64,000 bases of DNA from an uncultured Acetobacteraceae bacterium (GTDB taxonomy: Bacteria; Pseudomonadota; Alphaproteobacteria; Acetobacterales; Acetobacteraceae): the NCBI GenBank assembly GCA_903918315.1, contig CAIXEA010000231.1, forward strand, positions 21,046 through 85,045, written 5' to 3'. Positions 8,969 to 15,224 of this stretch are shown one piece after another. Under the pieces are notes generated by a model that saw nothing but the letters and a program-made list of their open reading frames with translations, was not told the origin of the DNA and searched no databases. The position numbers were made by a program, and so were the translations under genes. Numbering within the stretch: the first letter of the stretch is position 1; each line of letters starts with the position of its first letter.

Positions 8969-10251
8969 CCGATACCACCATCGCCTTCGTGCACGGGCGC
9001 CGCGTCTGGGATAGCCGTGGCCGCCCGACGGTGGAGGCCGATGTCATGCTTGAAAGCGGCGCTGTCGGCCGTGCCATCGCCCCCGCCGGTGCCTCCACCG
9101 GCTCGGGGGAGGCGGTGGATCTTCGCGACGGGGGGGCGGCTTTCGGCGGCTATGACGTCACCGATGCCGTCGCCAACGTGAACAGTGAGATCGCTCGCGC
9201 CGTCATCGGCCTCGATGCCACCGACCAGGCGGCGCTGGACCGGGTGCTGATCGACCTCGACGGCACGCCGAACAAATCCCGGCTCGGCGCCAATGCGGTG
9301 CTGTCGGTCTCGATGGCGGCGTTGCACGCGGCCGCGGCGGCGGCGCGCCAGCCGCTGTACCGCTATCTCGGCGGCGATGACGCCACCTTGATCCCTCTGC
9401 CGCAAATCCAGATTTTCGGCGGGGGCGCCCATGCCGGGCGCCGGGTGGACATCCAGGATTTCATGGTCATGTGCCCGGCCGCCGCCAATTTCGCCGAAGC
9501 CCTGGACTGGACCGCCGAAGTCTACCGCCATGCCGGCCTGCTGATGAAGGAAGCCGGCACCTTGCAAGGCGTCGCCGATGAGGGCGGCTGGTGGCCGGCC
9601 TTCGCCACCAATGAACAGGCCCTCGACACCCTCGTCCGCGCCATCGAACGCGCCGGCTTCCGCCCCGGGGAGCAAGTGGGCATCGCGCTCGACATCGCGT
9701 CCTCCGAATTCGGTCAGAACGGCCGCTACAAGCTGGCGCTGGAGGATCGAGAACTCGACACCGAAGCCATGATCAAACTGCTCACCGGTTGGATCGCGCG
9801 CTACCCGATCCTCTCGATCGAGGACCCCCTGGCGGAAGACGATGCCAAAGGATTCCGCGCCTTCACCGCCGCCGTCGGCGACCGGGTCCAGATCGTCGGT
9901 GACGATTTCCTGGTCAGCGACGCCGCCCGGGTCCGCCAGGCGTCCGCCGTCGGCAGTGCCAATTGCGTGCTGCTGAAGCCCAACCAGCGCGGCACCATCA
10001 CTGAAACCCTCGACGCCTGGAACGCCGCCAAGGACTGCGGCTACGCGGCGATCGTCTCAGCCCGATCGGGGGAGACGGAGGATACAACCATCGTCCACCT
10101 GGCCGTCGGCTGGGGCGCCGGGCAGTTGAAAGTCGGAAGTTTCACACGCAGTGAGCGCATGGCGAAGTGGAACGAAACCTTGCGGGTTGAAGAGGCGCTG
10201 GGCGGACGCGCCCGCTACGCCGGCGGTGCTGTTCTGGGGCGCAGCCGATGA
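8965..10251 (+). CDS. Divergent enolase paralogue
   Basis: 428 residues, collinear with phosphopyruvate hydratase. Retained: the mobile loop A-G-A-S-T-G, the loop His of G-A-H-A-G, the catalytic Glu in A-D-E-G-G (residue 206), metal ligands in A-L-D, I-E-D-P and G-D-D, the catalytic Lys in L-L-K-P-N-Q (residue 338), and R-S-G-E-T-E-D. Changed: the His that precedes R-S-G-E-T-E-D in ordinary enolases (yeast His373) is Ala366, and the Glu of the D-I-Q-E-F motif (yeast Glu168) is Asp165. The catalytic base and metal site are intact while a phosphate/carboxylate contact is altered, so a modified substrate is plausible. It lies in an operon with a kinase and a dehydrogenase, not in the usual eno context, so it is probably not the glycolytic enzyme. 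Confidence 0.85.
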   Translation: MTDTTIAFVHGRRVWDSRGRPTVEADVMLESGAVGRAIAPAGASTGSGEAVDLRDGGAAFGGYDVTDAVANVNSEIARAVIGLDATDQAALDRVLIDLDGTPNKSRLGANAVLSVSMAALHAAAAAARQPLYRYLGGDDATLIPLPQIQIFGGGAHAGRRVDIQDFMVMCPAAANFAEALDWTAEVYRHAGLLMKEAGTLQGVADEGGWWPAFATNEQALDTLVRAIERAGFRPGEQVGIALDIASSEFGQNGRYKLALEDRELDTEAMIKLLTGWIARYPILSIEDPLAEDDAKGFRAFTAAVGDRVQIVGDDFLVSDAARVRQASAVGSANCVLLKPNQRGTITETLDAWNAAKDCGYAAIVSARSGETEDTTIVHLAVGWGAGQLKVGSFTRSERMAKWNETLRVEEALGGRARYAGGAVLGRSR

Positions 10252-11183
10252 CCCGTGTCGTATTCCATTATGCCGCGGGGCCAGACCTCGAGGCAAGGCT
10301 GAAGGGCGTTCCCGGCCTGACGATCACGGTTTGCCCGGAAGACGACGACGCCCGACTGATGCGCCTTTTGCCGGACTGCGATGTGCTCTGGCATGTGCTC
10401 AAACCCTGCACCGCCGCCATGATCGCCGCCGCGCCCCGCCTCAAGCTGATCCAGAAGATCGGCGTCGGCGTCAACACCATCGACCTGGCCGCCGCGCGGG
10501 CGCATGCGATCCCGGTCTGCAATCTGCCCGGCACCAATGCGCGGGCCGTGGCGGAACTGGCGCTATCGATGATGCTGGCGGTCATGCGCCGCCTGCCCCG
10601 CTTCGACGCCGGGATGCGGCATGGCATCTGGAGCGACCCCGTTTTGCAGGATGGCATTGGCGAACTGGGGGGACGCACGGTCGGACTCGTCGGCTATGGC
10701 GCCATTCCGCGTTTGCTCGCACCGGTCCTGGCGGCGATGGGATGCCATATCCTTTATCATGCGCGTCATCCGGTCGCTGATGCCCTGGGTGAATACCGCT
10801 CGCTGGAGCAGCTGCTGACCGAGTCCGACGTCGTCAGTCTGCATATCCCGCAGACCGAGCAGACCACACGCCTGATCGACGCCACCGCGCTCGGCCGCAT
10901 GAAGCCCGGCGCGATCCTGATCAACACCGCGCGGGGCGGTCTCGTGGATCAGGATGCGCTTGCCCAGGCTTTGCGGTCCGGTCATCTGGGTGGGGCCGGC
11001 CTTGATGTGTTTGCGGCCGAACCGCCGGATTTCAACGACCCGCTGTTTCAATTGCCCCATGTGGTGCTGGCGCCGCATATCGCCTGGCTCACGACCGGCA
11101 CCTTCGACCGCAGCTTCGCGATCGCGGCGGAGAATGCCCGCCGGATCATGGCGCATGAGGCGCTGTTGCATCTGGTGGCGTAG
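10248..11183 (+). CDS. D-isomer-specific 2-hydroxyacid dehydrogenase
   Basis: 311-residue NAD(P)-dependent oxidoreductase of the D-2-hydroxyacid dehydrogenase family (glyoxylate/hydroxypyruvate reductase, phosphoglycerate dehydrogenase and relatives). The Rossmann motif is G-L-V-G-Y-G-A-I-P near residue 145. The catalytic Arg is in N-T-A-R-G-G-L-V-D, the catalytic Glu in A-A-E-P, and the His in A-P-H-I-A-W. The substrate loop has K-I-G-V-G-V-N. The start overlaps the enolase-like stop by 4 bases. In this operon it could interconvert a 2-oxo acid and the hydroxy acid that the kinase and enolase act on; hydroxypyruvate is one candidate, by inference. Confidence 0.9.
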   Translation: MTRVVFHYAAGPDLEARLKGVPGLTITVCPEDDDARLMRLLPDCDVLWHVLKPCTAAMIAAAPRLKLIQKIGVGVNTIDLAAARAHAIPVCNLPGTNARAVAELALSMMLAVMRRLPRFDAGMRHGIWSDPVLQDGIGELGGRTVGLVGYGAIPRLLAPVLAAMGCHILYHARHPVADALGEYRSLEQLLTESDVVSLHIPQTEQTTRLIDATALGRMKPGAILINTARGGLVDQDALAQALRSGHLGGAGLDVFAAEPPDFNDPLFQLPHVVLAPHIAWLTTGTFDRSFAIAAENARRIMAHEALLHLVA

Positions 11184-11319
11184 CGCGAACCTCGCGCTGA
11201 CGTGATCGATTCCCCTGATCTGCTTAACTGTTTGTTAATCATGCAGACCATAGTCTTGCCGCATGGCCGCCACAGATGGGGGCATATCCTGTCTGCGTCC
11301 AACACCGCGGGATACGACC

Positions 11320-11514
11320 ATGACCGACACCGAATACAATCGGAAACTCGACGAACTCGACCGCCTGCTGAACGACCCCGCGGTGCCTATGCAGCCGTCT
11401 CGCATCTGGGCGTTGATGGATGAAATCGCGGACCGGGGTGGCATGTCCGCTATGGGGGAGCCCGCTCGCGGCGCACCCACGGTCGCCACGCGTGGCGCCG
11501 GTTGGTTTGGATGA
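11320..11514 (+). CDS. Small hypothetical protein, 64 aa
   Basis: A short charged reading frame starting M-T-D-T-E-Y-N-R-K-L-D-E-L-D-R-L-L-N-D-P. Its first 45 residues look like two amphipathic helices and the rest is a Gly/Ala tail. I do not recognise a named family with confidence. The start at 11320 was preferred over the ATG at 11263 because the upstream extension has no protein-like character. It converges on tlyA, with the two stop codons sharing the palindrome TGATCA at 11512-11517. Coding status is likely because of the ordered N-terminal composition, but unproven. Confidence 0.55.
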   Translation: MTDTEYNRKLDELDRLLNDPAVPMQPSRIWALMDEIADRGGMSAMGEPARGAPTVATRGAGWFG

Positions 11515-12249
11515 TCAGGCCCGCTCCGCGCCGATGAGGAATTCCTTATTGCCCTCCGGGCCGGTGATCGGGCTTTCCTTGATGCCGCGGACCTGCCAGC
11601 CGGGGAGCCCGGACCACCAGTCCTGGATCCGCGCGCAAACCGCGGCATGAATGGCCGGGTCGCGTACCACGCCTTTGGCGCCGACATCGGCCGGGGACGC
11701 TTCGAACTGCGGTTTGATCAGGGTGATGGCCCAGGCGCCGGGCCGGCACAGCGCGAGTGGTGCCGGCAGCACGGTCGCCAGGCCGATGAAGCTGGCATCG
11801 CAGACCAGCGCCTCGATCGGATCCGCGATGAGCGCGGGGGTCAGATGGCGCGCATTGGTCTTCTCATAGACCACCACCCGGGGATCGGTGCGCAGCTTCC
11901 AGGCGATCTGGCCGTGCCCGACGTCCACGGCGTGAACCTTCGTCGCACCATGGCTCAGCAGCACGTCGGTAAATCCACCGGTCGAGGCGCCGATATCCAG
12001 GCACACCCGCCCCTGGGCTGAAAAGCCAAAATGCCGGAGACCGTGGTCCAGTTTCAAACCGCCGCGGCTGACCCAGGGATGGTCCTGGCCTTTGACCGTC
12101 AGTGGCACGTCCTCGGCCATCGGGGTGCCGGGTTTCTCGACCCGCCGATCACCGGAGTAGATTTTACCGGCGATGATGAGGGCTTGGGCGCGGGCCAGGG
12201 ATTCCACCAGGCCGCGATCCACCAGGAGCTTGTCGACGCGTTGTTTCAT
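11515..12249 (-). CDS. tlyA: TlyA-family rRNA 2'-O-methyltransferase
   Basis: 244 residues. An N-terminal S4 RNA-binding domain (R-V-D-K-L-L-V-D-R-G-L, residues about 3-60) is followed by an FtsJ-type SAM methyltransferase domain with C-L-D-I-G-A-S-T-G-G-F-T-D (motif I) and a D-V-G-H-G-Q motif. TlyA enzymes 2'-O-methylate cytidines in 16S and/or 23S rRNA. The K-D-K-E tetrad is not fully traced here. Its ATG overlaps the TGA of a 19-codon mini-frame just upstream (ATGA). It follows xseB in the same direction, but the ispA-dxs genes often found between xseB and tlyA in related bacteria are absent. Confidence 0.93.
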   Translation of the reverse strand: MKQRVDKLLVDRGLVESLARAQALIIAGKIYSGDRRVEKPGTPMAEDVPLTVKGQDHPWVSRGGLKLDHGLRHFGFSAQGRVCLDIGASTGGFTDVLLSHGATKVHAVDVGHGQIAWKLRTDPRVVVYEKTNARHLTPALIADPIEALVCDASFIGLATVLPAPLALCRPGAWAITLIKPQFEASPADVGAKGVVRDPAIHAAVCARIQDWWSGLPGWQVRGIKESPITGPEGNKEFLIGAERA

Positions 12250-12305
12250 CGTGCCCGCGGCGCGTTGGGTTTCGTCACGGCCTGCGGCGCGTTAGGTTTC
12301 GTCAT
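12246..12305 (-). other. Possible 19-codon coupling mini-ORF upstream of tlyA
   Basis: On the minus strand an ATG at 12305 opens a frame encoding two copies of Thr-Lys-Pro-Asn-Ala-Pro, ending in a TGA that overlaps the tlyA start codon (CGATGA). The frame lies almost wholly inside the 27-bp tandem duplication. It could couple translation of tlyA to upstream ribosomes, or it may simply be readable spacer. No convincing Shine-Dalgarno was seen. Confidence 0.25.
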
Positions 12306-12310
12306 GGCCT
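12257..12310. repeat. 27-bp tandem duplication between xseB and tlyA
   Basis: Two adjacent 27-bp units, 12257-12283 and 12284-12310, differ at two positions only (25 of 27 identical). A third partial copy (GCGGCG) begins at 12311. The period is a multiple of three and the repeat is readable as Thr-Lys-Pro-Asn-Ala-Pro on the minus strand. It fills most of the xseB-tlyA spacer. Confidence 0.9.
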
Positions 12311-12320
12311 GCGGCGGGTG

Positions 12321-12560
12321 CTATTCCAGCGGCCGGGTCGACAGGGAGCCGTCGGCATTCTGCACGATGGCCGCAACGCGGGTCTCGGCTTCCGTCAGCT
12401 TGGTCTCGCAATGCCGGCGCAGGGCGGCGCCGCGCTCATAGGCGTTGATGGCGTCCTCGAGCTTCTGCTGGCCGGTCTCCAGGCCGCGTACAATCTGTTC
12501 GAGTTCGGCCAGGGCCTCCTCGAACGACAGGCTGCTTACGTCCCGTTTGGTATCTGACAT
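12321..12560 (-). CDS. xseB: Exodeoxyribonuclease VII small subunit
   Basis: 79-residue XseB. The core S-F-E-E-A-L-A-E-L-E-Q-I-V-R-G-L-E and L-E-D-A-I-N-A-Y-E-R-G-A-A-L is the standard family signature and forms a helical hairpin that binds the XseA catalytic subunit in the single-strand-specific nuclease used in mismatch repair and recombination. Family length is typical. It starts 9 bases after the HDAC-like gene ends and is probably co-transcribed with it. Confidence 0.95.
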   Translation of the reverse strand: MSDTKRDVSSLSFEEALAELEQIVRGLETGQQKLEDAINAYERGAALRRHCETKLTEAETRVAAIVQNADGSLSTRPLE

Positions 12561-12569
12561 GGTGTATCC

Positions 12570-13502
12570 TCAGGCCCGCATCAGGCTGCGCACATGCGCG
12601 GCGGCGGAGGCCGCGAGCGCGTTCAGGTCGTAGCCGCCTTCCAGCAGCGACGCCACCCGGCCACCACAGTGACGATCCGCGACGGCCACGAGGCGATCGG
12701 TGAGCCAGGCGTAGTCTTCGGTTTCGACCCGCAGCTGGGCCAGGGGATCATCGCGATGGGCATCGAAACCGGCGGAGATGATCAGCAGTTCCGGCGCGAA
12801 CGCGTCCAAAGCGGGGATGATGATATCCCCCCAGGCGGCGCGGAAGGCGGCGCTGCCGTCGCCAGCGCGCAGCGGGGTGTTGACGATGTTATGGGCGACC
12901 CCGTGTTCCGAGGCGCTGCCGGTGCCGGGGTAGCAGGGGTGCTGGTGCGATGAGGCGTAGAACAGCCCCGGATCGGACTCGAACACCGCCTGGGTGCCGT
13001 TGCCGTGATGCACGTCGAAATCCACCACCGCCACGCGTTGCAGACCCCAGCGGATGCGGGCATGCATGGCGGCAACGGCGGCGTTGCTGAAGAAGCAGAA
13101 CCCCATCGGGCGTTCCGGTTCGGCATGGTGTCCGGGCGGGCGCACGGCGGCGAAGGCGGTGCGCGCCCACCCCTCCATCACCGCGTCGACGGCCATGACC
13201 GCCCCGCCGGCAGCGCGTAAGGCCGCCTCGGCGCTGCCTTCGCCCATCGAGGTATCCCCATCCAGCGGCACCAGCTCACCGATATTCGGGCGGATGGCGA
13301 TGATGCCTTCGACGTAGTGCAGCGGATGCACCCGGGTGAGTTGCTCGATCGTCGCCTCCGGCGCCTGTTCGCGCAGCAGTGGGGCGAATTCCTCCGCCTC
13401 CAGCGCGCTCAGCACGACGCGCAGGCGATCCGGGCATTCCGGGTGATAAGGCCCCATGTCGTGATCGAGGCACGCGGTATGGGTGATGAGGGCAGTGGTC
13501 AC
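12570..13502 (-). CDS. Histone-deacetylase-family (acetylpolyamine/acuC-like) deacetylase
   Basis: 310-residue zinc-dependent deacetylase of the arginase/HDAC superfamily. The zinc and active-site motifs are clear: R-P-P-G-H-H-A (paired catalytic His), V-V-D-F-D-V-H-H-G-N-G-T (Asp and His ligands), and S-A-G-F-D-A-H (second Asp ligand). Bacterial members deacetylate polyamines, proteins or small amides; which applies here is unknown. It heads or continues a minus-strand unit TusA-like - HDAC - xseB - tlyA with short spacers of 23, 9 and 71 bases. Confidence 0.93.
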   Translation of the reverse strand: MTTALITHTACLDHDMGPYHPECPDRLRVVLSALEAEEFAPLLREQAPEATIEQLTRVHPLHYVEGIIAIRPNIGELVPLDGDTSMGEGSAEAALRAAGGAVMAVDAVMEGWARTAFAAVRPPGHHAEPERPMGFCFFSNAAVAAMHARIRWGLQRVAVVDFDVHHGNGTQAVFESDPGLFYASSHQHPCYPGTGSASEHGVAHNIVNTPLRAGDGSAAFRAAWGDIIIPALDAFAPELLIISAGFDAHRDDPLAQLRVETEDYAWLTDRLVAVADRHCGGRVASLLEGGYDLNALAASAAAHVRSLMRA

Positions 13503-13525
13503 TGGCTCAGTCCTTCGGATCGCGC

Positions 13526-13825
13526 TTACGCGTTCGTCTCATCGCGCGCTTTCGCACTTCTTTCTCCGCGCGCTTGGGCGCCCTGCTCTCCGCGCGCTTG
13601 CGCGCGACATCGAATGACGAAGCTGAATACGCCGGCTTCCTCACTACAGGCCAGCAGGTCATGGCCTGTTTCCCGGCAATATGCCTGAAAATCCGCCACG
13701 GCGGCGCGATCGGTGGCCAGCACGCGCAGGCGCTCACCCGGTGCCATCGACCGGAGGCTGCGATTGGCCCGCAGCACCGGCAAGGGGCAGGCCATTCCTT
13801 TGACGTCCAACAAGGTCTCACTCAT
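13526..13825 (-). CDS. TusA-family sulfur-carrier-like protein with repetitive C-terminal tail
   Basis: 99 residues. The first 73 match the TusA/SirA/YedF fold, with the signature G-M-A-C-P-L-P-V-L (active Cys at residue 13, C-P-x-P) and the second beta-alpha unit E-R-L-R-V-L-A-T-D. TusA proteins carry persulfide sulfur to tRNA thiolation or cofactor synthesis. Three more Cys (residues 50, 60 and 73) are present. Residues 75-98 are three 8-residue repeats (A-Q-A-R-G-E-Q-G, A-Q-A-R-G-E-R-S, A-K-A-R-D-E-T-N), an unusual addition generated by a 24-bp tandem duplication. The start at 13825 gives a normal family N-terminus (M-S-E-T-L-L-D). Confidence 0.85.
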   Translation of the reverse strand: MSETLLDVKGMACPLPVLRANRSLRSMAPGERLRVLATDRAAVADFQAYCRETGHDLLACSEEAGVFSFVIRCRAQARGEQGAQARGERSAKARDETNA

Positions 13826-14296
13826 GGCGCGCATCCTGATCGGGCGGAGCCCGTTGGGCAAGGTGGGGCGTGCCGGGTTCCCATGCGCGGCCGCACTGGC
13901 CGTCTTGGACGGCGGTCTCACGTTGCATGGGGTTCTTGCGTCGGCGGACGGGCCTGATCTGGATGCGCACCCGCGACCCTCGGTCGACTCGCAGCCGCGA
14001 CCCTCGGTCGACGCCCGGGGCCGCATCCAAACCATGCGCCGGACCCGATCGCCCGCTCGCTCACGGTGTATGGGGTTCTTGTGGCGCGGAAACGTGGGCA
14101 GCCCGCCATGGCCGACCGGGGTGCGGGGGAGGGGCGGTTGGGATGGGGTTGGTTGCTGGTGCGCATGGCTGGCAGCTAAGGCAATGACCGCCCCGCGCCA
14201 ACCGGAATGTCGGTCGGGGCGGGCGCCGGCGGATATTGCCAGGCGTGCCGCTTTGGCCCGAGACTCCCGGGCTCCATCAAACGCGAGGCAACGGTC
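13826..14296. other. Intergenic stretch with short repeats, no convincing gene
   Basis: A 471-base gap between the divergent TusA-like and VOC genes. It contains an 18-bp exact direct repeat at 13971-13988 and 13995-14012 and two copies of the motif ATGGGGTTCTTG (near 13927 and 14069). Open frames run through it on both strands, but their translations are Arg/Pro/Gly-rich with no recognisable domain. It presumably holds both promoters. No tRNA or riboswitch was recognised. Confidence 0.5.
13971..14012. repeat. 18-bp direct repeat with 24-bp period
   Basis: CCGCGACCCTCGGTCGAC occurs at 13971-13988 and again at 13995-14012, separated by 6 bases. Each copy contains the palindrome-like GACCCTCGGTC. 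It shares the 24-bp period seen in the tail of the neighbouring TusA-like gene. Confidence 0.85.
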
Positions 14297-15217
14297 ATGC
14301 TCCCCACCCCCGCCTTCCATCATCTGCATCTGAACGCGGTCGATCCCGACGCGGCCATCGGTTTCTATACCCGGCAGTTCCCCAGCACCCAGGCCGGGCG
14401 CTGGGGCGGGCACAAGGCGCTGCTGTCGCCGAACAGCGTCATGATCCTGTTCAACCAGGTCGATACCCCGCCGGCGATGTCCCCGCCCAGCGCGATCTGG
14501 CATTTCGGCTGGCATGTGACCGATGTGCGCGGCGCCATCGCCCGCTTCCAGGCCACGCCGGAGGTGACGCTGCGGCCGCTCTACACCACCGCAGCCGGGG
14601 GCTCGGTGCTGATCAACAGCGATGGCTGGCCCGCCCCGAAAGGCGCCGCGCCGGGCCTTACCCGCGCCCAGATCGCCCAGGCCATCGCTGAGAACCGCCA
14701 GCCCGCCGGTGGTGGCGGCTTCGCCTATATGGACGGGCCGGAGGGCGCGTTGGTCGAATATGTCGGCGATTACCCCGCGGAGCGGTTCGACCACGTGCAT
14801 CTCTGGCAGGAGGATCCCTTCGCCGCCCTGGACTGGTACCAGACGCATCTGAACGCCCCGGTCCGTCCGGGCTTCACCATGCCCACCGAGGCCGAACGCG
14901 CGGCTGGCCGCGGTGCCGAACGGTCCTGGCCGTCCTTGACGCGGGAAGGCATGTTCCGGGCCCCCCGCGCCGGGGTGGTGTTCGGCGACATCGTCCTGAC
15001 CTGGTACGCCAACCAGTGGGAGCAGCCGCTGGTCCCGTCCCGCGGTCAGCTACAGGACCATATCGCCTTCGCGGTCCCCGATCTGGATGCCTGGATCACC
15101 AAGCTCCGCGGTGAGGGGGTGACGTTCCTGGAGGATGTTTACCGCCTCGGCGACACAAGGGCGATCATGATCGAGGGGCCGAGCAAAGAGGCTTTGGAGC
15201 TGGTGGAGGTGCGGTAA
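14297..15217 (+). CDS. VOC-family (glyoxalase/dioxygenase-fold) protein
   Basis: 306 residues with two vicinal-oxygen-chelate modules. The first half begins F-H-H-L-H-L-N-A-V-D-P-D-A-A-I-G-F-Y, and the second starts F-D-H-V-H-L-W-Q-E-D-P and ends with M-I-E-G-P-S-K-E-A-L-E-L-V-E. His residues at the start of each module and Glu residues at the ends are the usual metal ligands. Members include glyoxalase I, extradiol dioxygenases and resistance proteins; the function here is unknown. The ATG at 14297 was chosen because it places the first VOC strand directly at the N-terminus. It converges on the yhaN-like gene. Confidence 0.85.
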   Translation: MLPTPAFHHLHLNAVDPDAAIGFYTRQFPSTQAGRWGGHKALLSPNSVMILFNQVDTPPAMSPPSAIWHFGWHVTDVRGAIARFQATPEVTLRPLYTTAAGGSVLINSDGWPAPKGAAPGLTRAQIAQAIAENRQPAGGGGFAYMDGPEGALVEYVGDYPAERFDHVHLWQEDPFAALDWYQTHLNAPVRPGFTMPTEAERAAGRGAERSWPSLTREGMFRAPRAGVVFGDIVLTWYANQWEQPLVPSRGQLQDHIAFAVPDLDAWITKLRGEGVTFLEDVYRLGDTRAIMIEGPSKEALELVEVR

Positions 15218-15224
15218 CACCCGT

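Noticed and set aside
11263..11319. Longer start for the 64-aa gene
   Set aside because: The extra 19 residues have no ribosome site and do not look like part of the helical N-terminus.
13971..14012. Possible CRISPR-like repeat pair
   Set aside because: Only two copies, 6-bp spacer, no cas genes; a simple tandem duplication.
13713..14333. 206-aa plus-strand frame through the 13.8-14.3 kb gap
   Set aside because: Translation is Arg/Pro/Gly-rich, includes the short repeats, and has neither ribosome site nor recognisable fold.
13526..14848. 440-aa reading of the TusA-like gene from an upstream start
   Set aside because: Only the last 99 residues are a recognisable protein; the upstream part crosses the VOC gene on the other strand and the repeat-rich gap.
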